Shown: positions 1 to 7,946 of the stretch, in pieces
Layout: each line of letters starts with the position of its first letter
How positions within the stretch are numbered: position 1 is the first letter of the stretch
From: Asanoa iriomotensis
GTDB taxonomy: Bacteria; Actinomycetota; Actinomycetes; Mycobacteriales; Micromonosporaceae
Assembly (NCBI RefSeq): GCF_016862515.1
Contig: NZ_BONC01000006.1
Coordinates: forward strand, 1 to 64,000
Length of the DNA stretch: 64,000 nucleotides
Reading direction: 5' to 3'
The notes under the pieces: generated by a model
The model's database searches: none
What the model was told of the DNA's origin: nothing
The model's input: only the letters and a program-made list of their open reading frames with translations
Made by a program: the position numbers and the translations under genes

Positions 1-1876
1 GCGCGCCCTGGTCGTCGCCGACCTCCCGGGCCGTGACCGCCGCCGTCCACAACAGCTCGGCCTGGGCCTGGGTGTCGAGGCCATCGACGGTCGGCAGGAG
101 CGCGTCGATCCAGTCCCGCGCCTCGCCGAGGTGGTCCCGCTGCGACCAGAACGGCCACAGCACGCGGAACAGGTGGGGCAGCGGCTGGGGGTCGTGGTCC
201 AGGTACCAGCGCACGGCGGCGGCCAGGTTGCCCGCCTCGGCCTGCAGCCGCTCGACCCACTCGCGCTGGCCGGCACCGCGCAGCCGGCGGTCCGCCTGCC
301 GCGCCACCGACTGGTAGTGGTCGGCGTGCCGGTGCCGGATGCGCGCGACGTCGGAGCGGGCCGTCAGCCGCTCGGCGACGAACGCGCGGACGGTCTCCAG
401 CATCCGGCACCGGGTGCCGAGCTCGGTGTGGTCGAGCTGGATCAGGCTGTGCCGGGCCAGCGCGTCCGTCAGGTCCAGGGTCTGTGTCTCGCCGAGGTTG
501 GCGACGTCGGCGGCGGCTTCGACGGTCCAGCCGTCCACGAACACGGCGGTGGTCTCCAGCAGCGAGCGCTCGGAACCGTCGAGCAGGTCGATGCTCCACT
601 CGACCGTGGCCCGCAGGGTGCGCTGCCGCCGCGGGACGTCCGCAGCGCCGGTGCCCAGCGCGTCGAGCGACGTGGTCAGCCGGCTCAGCAGGGACGCCGG
701 GTCCAGCAGCCGGGTGCGCGCGGCCGCCAGCTCGATGGCCAGCGGCAACCCTTCGAGGCGGCGGCAGATCTCGGCCACCGCGGCGGAGTTGCGGTCGGTG
801 AGCGTGAAGTCGTAGCGCACCGCCCGGGCGCGGTCGACGAACAGCGCCACCGCCGGTGTCGCGGCGAGCTCCTCGATGGACATCGTGCTGGGTTCGGCCG
901 GCAGCGGCAGCGGCGGCACCGGATATTCCCGCTCGGCCCGCAGCTCCAGCACCGTGCGGCTGGTGGCCAGGATCGTCACGCCGGGGCAGCGGGCGAGCAG
1001 CTCGCCGAGGTCGGCGGCGGCGTCGAGCGCCTGCTCCATGTTGTCGAGGATCAGCAGCCAGCGTTCGTCGCCGAGGTGCCCGGTCAGCGCGCGCAGCGGG
1101 GTGTCCGTGCCGGCCAGGTCGGCGCCACACTGGCGGGCGATCCCGGCGATGACCTGGTCGGGTTCGGTCGCACCGGCCAGCGGGACGAACACGACGCCGG
1201 CTGGGAAGCGGTCGCGCGACCGTTCGGCGGCGGCGATCGCGAGCCGGGTCTTGCCGACACCGCCGGGACCCGTCAGCGTCACCAGCCGCTCGTCGGTGCG
1301 GGTGAGCAGGCCGGCCACCTCCTGGATGGCCCAGCCGCGGCCGACCAGCGAGGTCCGGCCCACGGGCAGCGGTGCCGTGGTGCGCGGCGGCGGCTCGCCG
1401 GCCGGTGCGGGGCGCCCGGCGGCGAACCGTTCGCTGAGCAGTGTGGCGAGGTCGTGGCTGACCAGCCGGCTCAGCTCGGCGGCGTCGCGGAACTGCCGGT
1501 AGGAGGACGGCGCCGCGTCGCGGATGTGCGCGAGCAGGTCGGCCAGGCGGGAGTCGCGCTCCGGTGCCGGTTCCTTGACGTACACGAGCCGGGGCAGGGC
1601 GCGGGCCAGGTCGAACTCGTCCTCGAGACCGGAGATCTCCATGCCGGAGCCGATCCAGCCGTACTCCTGCCAGTAGAGGCCGACGAAGATGTCGCTCTGC
1701 GCCAGGTAGGCGCGGTAGACCGCCTGCGGCGGATGGGGTCGGGCGCCCTGCTCGAACATCACGGGCGTGAGCCGCAGCGCGTTGATGGCCTGCGCGACCG
1801 CCATCCGCTCGTCGGCCAGCTCCCGCAGCGTCGAGCTGACGAAAACCCGCAAACGTTGATCCGGGGTACGGATCAC
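1..1876 (-). CDS. DUF4062 + NB-ARC STAND ATPase (3' end outside window)
   Basis: Signal-transduction ATPase of the STAND class, cut by the left edge. The start is GTG at 1876 with AGGAG about 9 bases upstream. Residues about 9-150 form a DUF4062 domain, opening with RVFVSSTLRELADER, a TIR-like fold common in front of NTPases. The NB-ARC ATPase follows: Walker A GPGGVGKT at about 203-210, Walker B LLILD at about 274-278, and a GLPLA motif near 381. The visible C-terminal part, beyond about residue 480, is helical, rich in Arg/Ala/Leu, and looks like TPR-type repeats. There is no DNA-binding N-terminus, so this is not a SARP. The target is unknown; such proteins can be regulators or self/non-self sensors. 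Domain naming is secure, function is not. Confidence 0.85.
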   Translation of the reverse strand, partial: MIRTPDQRLRVFVSSTLRELADERMAVAQAINALRLTPVMFEQGARPHPPQAVYRAYLAQSDIFVGLYWQEYGWIGSGMEISGLEDEFDLARALPRLVYVKEPAPERDSRLADLLAHIRDAAPSSYRQFRDAAELSRLVSHDLATLLSERFAAGRPAPAGEPPPRTTAPLPVGRTSLVGRGWAIQEVAGLLTRTDERLVTLTGPGGVGKTRLAIAAAERSRDRFPAGVVFVPLAGATEPDQVIAGIARQCGADLAGTDTPLRALTGHLGDERWLLILDNMEQALDAAADLGELLARCPGVTILATSRTVLELRAEREYPVPPLPLPAEPSTMSIEELAATPAVALFVDRARAVRYDFTLTDRNSAAVAEICRRLEGLPLAIELAAARTRLLDPASLLSRLTTSLDALGTGAADVPRRQRTLRATVEWSIDLLDGSERSLLETTAVFVDGWTVEAAADVANLGETQTLDLTDALARHSLIQLDHTELGTRCRMLETVRAFVAERLTARSDVARIRHRHADHYQSVARQADRRLRGAGQREWVERLQAEAGNLAAAVRWYLDHDPQPLPHLFRVLWPFWSQRDHLGEARDWIDALLPTVDGLDTQAQAELLWTAAVTAREVGDDQGA

Positions 1877-1985
1877 CGCGTCGAACTCCTGTGCTGCTGG
1901 CCTCCCCACGGCACCAGTGTCGTGCGAACCCGGCGCCGGTGGGCACGGATCGGCGGTGACACGATGCGTATGTGACCACTGCGAC

Positions 1986-2966
1986 TCACGTGGGCAGCAG
2001 ACCGATCGCCGCCCGGGTCCGGCGCACCGTTTCGCCGGCTCGTTCCCGTGCGCGGCCGGCGCCGGCGCGCAGCACGTCGCGGACGTGGTCGGGGCGCGCG
2101 GCCAGCTCTCGGTAGCGCTCCTGGATCGGGGCGAGGGTGTCGACCACGGCGTCGGCGACGGCCGTCTTGAGCTCGCCGTAGCGGTCGAACGTCTTCGCCA
2201 GGTCGCGCGGGTCGTGGTGCGTGCAGCCGCCCAGGATGTCGAGGAGGTTGGCGACGCCGGGTGAGCGCTCCGGGTCGTAGGTGACCGTGGTGCCGGCGTC
2301 CGTGACTGCCCGCATGATCTTGCGGCGGAGCTGGTCGGGTTCGTCGAGCAGGCGCAGCGCGCCGGCCGCCGACGACGTCGACTTGCTCATCTTCTCCTTC
2401 GGCGCCGACAGGTCCATCACCCGCGCGGCGACGGCCGGGTTCACCGCGCGGGGCACGGTGAACGTCTCGCCGTAGCGGGCGTTGAACCGGGTGGCCAGGT
2501 CCCGGGCCAGCTCGACGTGCTGGCGCTGGTCTTCGCCGACCGGCACCTCGTCGATGTCGTACAACAGGATGTCGGCGGCCATCAGGATCGGGTACGTCAG
2601 CAGCGAGGTGCGGATGTGTTCCTGGCGGCGGGACTTCTCCTTGAACTGGATCATGCGCTGGGCCTCGCCGTACCCGGTGACGCACTCCAGCAGGTAGTGC
2701 AGTTCGGTGTGCTCGGGCACGTGCGACTGGACCATGAACAGGCACGCGTCGGGGTCGACGCCGGCGGCCAGGAGCAGCGTGGCGAACTCGAGCGTGCGTC
2801 GTCGCACGTCGGCGGGCTCGTGGTCGAGGGTCAGCGCGTGCAGGTCGGAGACGAACACGACCGTGTCGGCGTCGTGCTGCGGTCCGATGATCGGGCGCAT
2901 GGCGCCGAGGTAGTTGCCCAGGTGGAGGTCGCCGGAGGGGGTGAATCCGGTGATTCGTCGTGGCAT
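1986..2966 (-). CDS. trpS: Tryptophan--tRNA ligase TrpS
   Basis: Class I aminoacyl-tRNA synthetase that activates tryptophan and charges tRNA-Trp in the cytoplasm. At 326 aa it has the normal family length. The HIGH-type motif is HLGN at residues 15-18 and KMSKS lies at 192-196. The ATG at 2966 was chosen because the family N-terminus (RITGFTPSGDLHLGNYLGA) begins there; upstream codons are not TrpRS-like. His43 is kept, but the position equivalent to Gln9 of the Geobacillus stearothermophilus enzyme is Thr, as far as alignment by eye allows. The gene is preceded by a Trp-codon leader peptide and a terminator hairpin, which suggests attenuation and an inducible, possibly auxiliary, TrpRS. Whether another trpS exists cannot be seen here. 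Confidence 0.97.
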   Translation of the reverse strand: MPRRITGFTPSGDLHLGNYLGAMRPIIGPQHDADTVVFVSDLHALTLDHEPADVRRRTLEFATLLLAAGVDPDACLFMVQSHVPEHTELHYLLECVTGYGEAQRMIQFKEKSRRQEHIRTSLLTYPILMAADILLYDIDEVPVGEDQRQHVELARDLATRFNARYGETFTVPRAVNPAVAARVMDLSAPKEKMSKSTSSAAGALRLLDEPDQLRRKIMRAVTDAGTTVTYDPERSPGVANLLDILGGCTHHDPRDLAKTFDRYGELKTAVADAVVDTLAPIQERYRELAARPDHVRDVLRAGAGRARERAGETVRRTRAAIGLLPT

Positions 2967-3035
2967 CGGTTGGCTCCCGTCGTGCGGTGGGTGCCGCCGT
3001 GCTCGGGGTGACCGAGGCGCTGGATAGCGCGAAAA

Positions 3036-3058
3036 CGGCCGCCCGAACCGGGCGGCCG
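3036..3058 (-). terminator. trpS attenuator: intrinsic terminator hairpin with T run
   Basis: On the minus strand a perfect 10-bp stem (CGGCCGCCCG / CGGGCGGCCG) with a 3-nt loop is followed at once by TTTTCGCG, an intrinsic terminator 69 bases before the trpS ATG and 35 bases after the leader-peptide stop. The segment just after the leader stop (CCGGGGCGGC, 3084-3093) can pair with the 5' arm of the terminator (GCCGCCCGG, 3048-3056) with one bulged G, giving a mutually exclusive antiterminator. Inference: ribosome stalling at the tandem Trp codons favours the antiterminator and read-through into trpS. Confidence 0.8.
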
Positions 3059-3093
3059 CGTGGTGAGTGCGCGGATGGTCTGTGCCGCCCCGG

Positions 3094-3129
3094 TCAGGAG
3101 CGCCACCAGCCATTGAGGGTCATCCGCAT
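3094..3129 (-). CDS. Trp-codon leader peptide of trpS (11 aa)
   Basis: Short reading frame MRMTLNGWWRS followed by TGA, with two adjacent TGG codons near its end, placed between the CGNR gene and trpS. Tryptophan is the rarest amino acid, so a WW pair in an 11-residue peptide directly ahead of a terminator hairpin and trpS is the classic attenuator layout. Ribosome-mediated attenuation is established for the auxiliary, indolmycin-resistant TrpRS gene of Streptomyces coelicolor. No strong Shine-Dalgarno is visible before either ATG (3129 or 3123). The peptide starts 12 bases after the CGNR stop, so it may be translated by coupling or from a promoter inside that gene. Confidence 0.8.
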   Translation of the reverse strand: MRMTLNGWWRS

Positions 3130-3141
3130 GCCACGACGATA

Positions 3142-3771
3142 TCAGGCGGGCCGCGTCGCCCGCGTCCGTCGGGCGGTCACGTAGCGGCGCATCTTCTCGG
3201 CGGTGCCGCAGTCGTCCATGCTGCACCAGCGGCGGCTGCGGTTCTTGCTCTCGTCGTGGAACAGGAAGCGGCAGCCGCCGCAGCCCTTGATCCGGTCGAG
3301 GGTGCCGGTCCGCAGCAGCGCGACCGCGGCGTGGATCACGGGTCGCAGCGGGCGGGCGAGGGTGTGGTCGTCGCGCCAGGTCCAGCCGAACGTGTCGGTC
3401 GTGCGCACGAGTCGGGCGTGGCCGAGGGCGTCGGCGGCGTCGTCGCGCAGGCGGATCAGCGCCTCGCCGTCGGGGCTGCCGCCGTCGGCGAGCGCGCGGA
3501 AGAGGTGGTCGAGGTAGTCGCGGGTGTCGTGCGCGCGCGCCAGCGCGTCCCGGGCGGCGTCGGGGTCGTCGCCGGCTGTTCGCAGCAGCGTCGCGGCGTC
3601 GGGTTCGTCGAGCGCGCCGGCGTGGACGGCCCAGGCGGCGAGGCTCGCGTAGTCGGTGAGCAGGTCGTCGTCCGGCGGCCCGACCGGTGGGCCGCTGCGG
3701 CTGTTGACGAAGTCCAGCGCGAGGTTGCCGCCCACCAGGCGCATCCGGGTCACGTCGCCGACTGTTTCCAT
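3142..3771 (-). CDS. CGNR zinc-finger / ABATE-domain regulator
   Basis: Predicted transcription regulator of the ABATE-CGNR family, 209 aa. The N-terminal ABATE-like part begins with LVGGNLALDFVNS. The C-terminal zinc finger shows its cysteines in CGGCRFLFHDESKNRSRRWC followed by the D-C-G position where the family name residues lie (SMDDCGT). The start is ATG at 3771; a TTG one codon upstream is possible. It is divergent from the MFS exporter gene at 3851, with about 80 bases between the starts, so regulation of that exporter is a reasonable inference. Downstream, on the same strand, are the trpS leader and trpS. Ligand unknown. Confidence 0.85.
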   Translation of the reverse strand: METVGDVTRMRLVGGNLALDFVNSRSGPPVGPPDDDLLTDYASLAAWAVHAGALDEPDAATLLRTAGDDPDAARDALARAHDTRDYLDHLFRALADGGSPDGEALIRLRDDAADALGHARLVRTTDTFGWTWRDDHTLARPLRPVIHAAVALLRTGTLDRIKGCGGCRFLFHDESKNRSRRWCSMDDCGTAEKMRRYVTARRTRATRPA

Positions 3772-3789
3772 CAAAACTCACTTTACCAG

Positions 3790-3842
3790 TTGACCCCTGT
3801 CGCGCGCGCCTCTAGCGTTTCTCCCATAACCTGTTTAGGAGG
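3790..3842 (+). promoter_or_regulatory. Promoter and RBS of the MFS exporter gene
   Basis: TTGACC at 3790-3795, a 17-base spacer, and TAGCGT at 3813-3818 fit a housekeeping-type promoter. AGGAGG at 3837-3842 lies 8 bases before the ATG at 3851, a strong ribosome binding site. The intergenic space is shared with the divergent CGNR regulator. Confidence 0.55.
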
Positions 3843-3850
3843 AAACAGCT

Positions 3851-5056
3851 ATGCGGCGAGCAGTCGGAGCGCTGGTCGGCCTGGCCGGCGGGACCTTCCT
3901 CTACACCGTGGCCGAGGCGCTGCCGATCGGGCTGCTCCTCCCGATGGCCGCCGACCTGTCGGTCGCGCCGGCGCGGGTCGGCATGCTGATCACGGTGTAC
4001 GGCGCCGTCGTCGTGATCGCGTCGATCCCCTTGACGGCGCTGGCCCGCCGAGTCCCGCGCCGGCTCCTGCTGTCGGCGCTGCTGGCGGGCTTCGTCGTCA
4101 GCACCGCCGCGATGGCCGTCGCGGACACGTTCGCGCTGCTCGTGGCGGCCAGGGTCGCGACCGCTGCGACGCACGCGCTGTTCTGGGCGGTCGTGGTGCC
4201 GGCGGCCGCGGAACTGTTCCGGCCCGGGCTGCGCGGCCGGGTGGTCGCGGTCGTCTTCGCCGGCGGCAACGTCGCACTCGTGCTGGGTGTGCCCGCCGGC
4301 ACCTGGCTGGGGGAGCGCGCGGGCTGGCGCGCGTCGTTCCTCGCGGTGGCCGGGCTGGGCGCGCTGGTGCTGGTCACGGTGGCGGCGCTGCTGCCGTCGA
4401 CGCGCCCCGACGAGGGCCACGCCGCCCGCGGTTCGGCACCCGACGCGCGCCGGTTCTGGCTGCTGGTCGGCGTCGCCGTGCTGACGACCGCGGGCGCCAT
4501 CGCGGCGTACACCTATGTCGCCCTGTTCGTCACCGAGATCAGCGGGCTGCCCGCGCCGTCGGTCGGCGCGATCCTGCTGGTCCGCGGCATCGCCAGTGTG
4601 CTGGGCATCCTGGCGTTCGGTGCGGTGGTCGACCGCGACCCCTGGCGCGCCCTGGTCTGGACCGTCGGGCTGCAGGCGGCGGCCCTGATCGGGCTGTTCG
4701 CCCTGGGCCACCAGCCCGCCGCGGCGGTCGTCCTGCTGTCGGTGTCCGGCCTGGCGTTCGCCGCGTTCACGGCGGCGCTCGGCGGCCTGGTGCTGCGGGT
4801 CGCACCCGGCCGGTCGGACCTGGCCGCCGCGACACTCTCGGCCGCGGTCAACGTCGGCATCACCGCGGGCGCCTTGTGCGGGAGCCTGGCGCTGCCGGCG
4901 CACGGTGTGCGCAGCACGGTCCTGATCGGCGCGGCCTTCGCGGTCGTCGCGCTGGTGCTGGCGCTGGCGGAACGCGTGGTACCGCGCCCGGTATCGGGCC
5001 GGGGCGCCGTGTTTGCGGCCGATGAGCGGATTGCCTGTGCGCGAAGTCGTGGGTGA
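3851..5056 (+). CDS. MFS transporter (DHA1, chloramphenicol/arabinose-efflux type)
   Basis: Inner-membrane major facilitator, 401 aa, with about 12 hydrophobic segments spread over the full length. The first half has the DHA1-like arrangement (TM1 with GGTFLYTVAEALPIGLLLP, a TM2-3 loop ending in ARRVPRRLLL, and a motif-C-like region around GGNVALVLGVPAGTWLGERA). Likely a proton-coupled exporter of a small organic compound or drug. The RBS is excellent (AGGAGG). The divergent CGNR regulator is the obvious candidate controller. The C-terminal 20 residues are basic and cytoplasmic. Substrate not predictable. Confidence 0.9.
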   Translation: MRRAVGALVGLAGGTFLYTVAEALPIGLLLPMAADLSVAPARVGMLITVYGAVVVIASIPLTALARRVPRRLLLSALLAGFVVSTAAMAVADTFALLVAARVATAATHALFWAVVVPAAAELFRPGLRGRVVAVVFAGGNVALVLGVPAGTWLGERAGWRASFLAVAGLGALVLVTVAALLPSTRPDEGHAARGSAPDARRFWLLVGVAVLTTAGAIAAYTYVALFVTEISGLPAPSVGAILLVRGIASVLGILAFGAVVDRDPWRALVWTVGLQAAALIGLFALGHQPAAAVVLLSVSGLAFAAFTAALGGLVLRVAPGRSDLAAATLSAAVNVGITAGALCGSLALPAHGVRSTVLIGAAFAVVALVLALAERVVPRPVSGRGAVFAADERIACARSRG

Positions 5057-5085
5057 AGGACGCGCTTTTCGCGCATTGTTGAGGT

Positions 5086-6363
5086 ATGGCCGTCGACGAA
5101 GAGTTTCTGCCCGATGCCGAGTTCGAGGCCATCATGCGCGATGAGCTCATCGAGACGGTGTTCCAGCCCGTGGTGTCGCTTGTGGACGAACGACCCGTGG
5201 GGTTCGAGGCGTTCGCGCGCGGGCCCGAGGGGCGCTATCACAGCGCGGCCGCGCTGTTCCAGGCCGCTGCCGACGCCGGGCGGGCGATCGAGCTCGACGA
5301 GCTGTGCGCGCATCTGTCCACAAGGGAGTTCCGGGCCGCCGGGATGACCGGGCTCGCGCTGTTCGTCAACCTCAACCCCGAGACGCTCAGCAGCGAGCCG
5401 GGCGACAGCGTCGCACCCGCGTACGCCGATCTCATGGACGAGGCCGACGTGGTCGTGGAGATCACCGAGCACGCGGTGACCCGCCGCCCGGCCGGGTTGC
5501 TCGACGCGGTGCTGGACGCGCGGCGGCGCACCGCCCGGATCGCGCTGGACGACATCGGCGTCGACCCGGCGAGCCTGGCCGCGATGCCGCTGATCAACCC
5601 GGACGTCGTCAAGCTCGACCCCAGCATCATCCGGGGGACCACCGGCTCCGTCTCGCACGTCATCAACGCCGTGCTCGACGACGCGAAGCGGCGGGGTGCG
5701 CAGATCGTGGCCGAGGGCGTGGAGAAGCCCGAGCACGTGAAGACCGCGCGGGCGCTGGGCGCGACCTTCGCACAGGGTTTTCTGTTCGGCCGGCCCGGAC
5801 CCCTGCCGGAGATGATCCGCCCGTCCGACCAGCGACTGGCCCGGGTGGAGCCGCGCAGCATCGCCCGGGCGACGCCGTACGACGTGCTGGTGCGCACCGA
5901 GGCCGTGCACCCGACCTCGGCCGGGCAGCTCAACGCGATGTCGGCGCAGATCGAGGACAGGGCGCTGGAGGCGACCGACCCCGCGATCCTCGTCGTCAAC
6001 ATCGGCGACCTGGTCAACCTGACCGACGACAGCCTGATCCGGTACGCGTACCTGAACAGCATCGGTGTCGAGGTCTTCCTGCTCGGCCACGGCATCCCGT
6101 TCACGCCGGGCGGCCGGGTGCGCGGCATCCCGCTCGCCGAGGACGACCCGCTGCGCCGGGAGCGGGCGACGCTGCTGGTCGGCACCCGCTACGGCAGCGG
6201 CGTGTTCGCCCGCCGGCGGCGTGGCGGCGACGGTCCCACCTATGACGCGGGCACCTGCTACGACTGGGACCGGGTCATCGAAGCCACTCTGCCTCTGGTC
6301 AGCCGCGTGAAGAACGAGCTCGCCTCGCGCGGTGACGACGCGCCGCCCGGTGACGCTAGGTAA
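5086..6363 (+). CDS. EAL-domain protein with C-terminal DICT sensory domain
   Basis: Soluble 425-aa protein. Residues about 10-245 are an EAL phosphodiesterase domain: the signature is EAF rather than EAL (41-43), followed by the metal/substrate positions NLNPE, EITE, LDDIG (normally DDFG), VKLD and the catalytic-region AEGVEK. The key acidic and Asn/Lys positions are kept, so cyclic-di-GMP hydrolysis is plausible though the EAL and DDFG loops are slightly off. The C-terminal part (about 260-410) matches a DICT domain, associated with light or stress sensing in actinobacteria and cyanobacteria. There is no membrane segment. It is read in the same direction as the preceding MFS gene, 29 bases away. 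Confidence 0.88.
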   Translation: MAVDEEFLPDAEFEAIMRDELIETVFQPVVSLVDERPVGFEAFARGPEGRYHSAAALFQAAADAGRAIELDELCAHLSTREFRAAGMTGLALFVNLNPETLSSEPGDSVAPAYADLMDEADVVVEITEHAVTRRPAGLLDAVLDARRRTARIALDDIGVDPASLAAMPLINPDVVKLDPSIIRGTTGSVSHVINAVLDDAKRRGAQIVAEGVEKPEHVKTARALGATFAQGFLFGRPGPLPEMIRPSDQRLARVEPRSIARATPYDVLVRTEAVHPTSAGQLNAMSAQIEDRALEATDPAILVVNIGDLVNLTDDSLIRYAYLNSIGVEVFLLGHGIPFTPGGRVRGIPLAEDDPLRRERATLLVGTRYGSGVFARRRRGGDGPTYDAGTCYDWDRVIEATLPLVSRVKNELASRGDDAPPGDAR

Positions 6364-6414
6364 GCGGGCGCCACCCCAGCCCTGGGGCGCCGTCGCGCCC
6401 AGAGGGAAGGGGTC

Positions 6415-7227
6415 ATGGAGGGGTTCCTGCACGCCCTGGCGTCGTTCGGGCCCGGTGGCGCCGGTGAGGTGGGGCGGACCTGGCTGCGGTCGGGCGCCGA
6501 GCGCCTGCTGGGCAACCTGGCCGAGCTCGACGGGAAGACACCGGGCGTCGCGGGCCGGATCATGGTGGCGGCACGACCGTCGGATCCGCTGCGTTCCCGC
6601 CCCTTCTCGCGGACCGGTTGGGAGGCGGCCCTGGCGGCGTCGGCCACGGACCCGGTCCACGTCTCCGTGGGCCTGTTCTCGCGAAGCCCCGACGCCGTCT
6701 ACACGTCGATCACCGTGGGCGTCGCGGCGGCGCGGTTGTTCGTCTCCGCCAACCCCGGGCCGGGCTTCGACCCCGCGGTGCACGCCGGGCAGTGGGTTGA
6801 CTTCCTGTGCGCCGTGCTCGACACCGCGGACCCGGCGTACGCCCAGATCAGCGACCGGGTCGGCAGCGAGGTCGACACCGCGCTGGAGATGTTCCTGAGC
6901 CGCTCACGGATCTCCGCGGCGGAGAGCCGGAAGGCCTTGCGCGGGTACGCGTGGGTGACGGTGGTGCCGAAAGAGCTCGTGGACCATCTCGGCGGCGCGG
7001 CCGCGCTGGCCCGTTCGGACGCGGTGGTGCTGGCCCGCCCCTTGTCGGCCGGCGGGGTGCTGTTGCAGGCGACACCTACGGCGGCGGACTTCGACGACGA
7101 CGCCCTGCACCGCCTGTTCCGCCTGCTCGCACCGGTCCTCCCGGCGGGCCTCCCGCGCCCGCTGCCCGGCTGGGAAGGCCTGCCGGTCGTCATCGAGGAC
7201 GCGCGTCGTGTTGACGCTGCTGGATGA
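6415..7227 (+). CDS. Uncharacterised protein, possible immunity-type (DUF3396/Imm52-like)
   Basis: A 270-aa soluble protein with RBS AGGGAAGGGG before the ATG. I do not recognise it firmly. The segment RGYAWVTVVPKELVDHLGG, followed by a hydrophobic strand and a proline-rich end (PLPGWEGLPVV), resembles the layout of DUF3396/Imm52 proteins, which are found beside polymorphic and type VI toxins. It overlaps the next gene by 20 bases and is probably co-translated with it. No signal peptide, metal motif or enzyme signature is visible. Presence of the gene is well supported by codon use and RBS; the immunity reading is speculative. Confidence 0.75.
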   Translation: MEGFLHALASFGPGGAGEVGRTWLRSGAERLLGNLAELDGKTPGVAGRIMVAARPSDPLRSRPFSRTGWEAALAASATDPVHVSVGLFSRSPDAVYTSITVGVAAARLFVSANPGPGFDPAVHAGQWVDFLCAVLDTADPAYAQISDRVGSEVDTALEMFLSRSRISAAESRKALRGYAWVTVVPKELVDHLGGAAALARSDAVVLARPLSAGGVLLQATPTAADFDDDALHRLFRLLAPVLPAGLPRPLPGWEGLPVVIEDARRVDAAG

Positions 7228-7939
7228 GCAATACGCCCCGATCACCAAGCGGATCGGGTTTCTCCGGGTGCCGCTGGACGTTGCAGCTGAGGGGTTGGCC
7301 GCCTGGCGGCACGAACTGCACGGGAAGGCCGCCGCCGAGCCGGTCGACGGAGACCTGCCCAGCGCCCTGCGCACCCTGGAACCACTGACTCTCACCGTCC
7401 GGCCGCGCGAGCTTCTCGTGGCGACGCGGTCGGACTGGACGGCGTACTTCGACTGCGGTGCGAACGGCTCGGACCCGATCAGCGCGGTGGGCTACCTGTC
7501 GCGGCGGTTGAAATGTTCCGGCCTGGCCATCTGCAGCGCGCCGCACACGCTGGGCACCGGCCTCGAGGTGGGTGGACGCTACGGCGCCGTGCAGTTCGAG
7601 CTCTTCGGACCGGAGTGGACCGACTTCATCAACTACGTCCGCACGGTGTCGGTCGCGCACGACGGTGACAGCCGCTGGAGGTTCGATGCCGCGGGACAGG
7701 TGCAGGAGTTCGAGGACGTCGAGAGATACGCCCTGCGGCGGGTCCGCGATCGGTTCACCAGCGAGATGTTGGCCAGCTACTGCGCCGCGCTCGGGATCCG
7801 GCCTTTCGACCCTGACTTCTACGCCGGGCCGGGCGTGCTGGTGACCAGCCCCGCACCCGACGCCCCCGAGCTCACGCTCCAAGACGCCCAGGAACGGCTG
7901 GGCATCAAGCCGGGGGTGGCCGCGCAGATCCCGGGTTGA
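7208..7939 (+). CDS. Uncharacterised protein paired with the preceding gene
   Basis: 243-aa soluble protein starting at GTG 7208 inside the end of the previous gene, with GAGGAC about 7 bases upstream, so the two are translationally coupled. No known domain was recognised. The sequence has aromatic-rich strands (SDWTAYFDCGANG, YGAVQFELFG) and a helical stretch with YALRRVRDRFTSEML, a composition often seen in small immunity or antitoxin-like proteins of actinobacteria. Its 3' end is 7 bases from the convergent FGE-like gene. The function is not assigned. Confidence 0.78.
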   Translation: MLTLLDEQYAPITKRIGFLRVPLDVAAEGLAAWRHELHGKAAAEPVDGDLPSALRTLEPLTLTVRPRELLVATRSDWTAYFDCGANGSDPISAVGYLSRRLKCSGLAICSAPHTLGTGLEVGGRYGAVQFELFGPEWTDFINYVRTVSVAHDGDSRWRFDAAGQVQEFEDVERYALRRVRDRFTSEMLASYCAALGIRPFDPDFYAGPGVLVTSPAPDAPELTLQDAQERLGIKPGVAAQIPG

Positions 7940-7946
7940 CCGGGCG

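Noticed and set aside
131-1975. A 614-codon plus-strand frame
   Set aside because: Antisense to the DUF4062/NB-ARC gene, whose motifs (Walker A/B, DUF4062 start) are unmistakable on the minus strand.
4513-6783. A 756-codon minus-strand frame
   Set aside because: Opposes three real plus-strand genes (MFS end, EAL-DICT, unknown 6415 gene) and resembles no protein.
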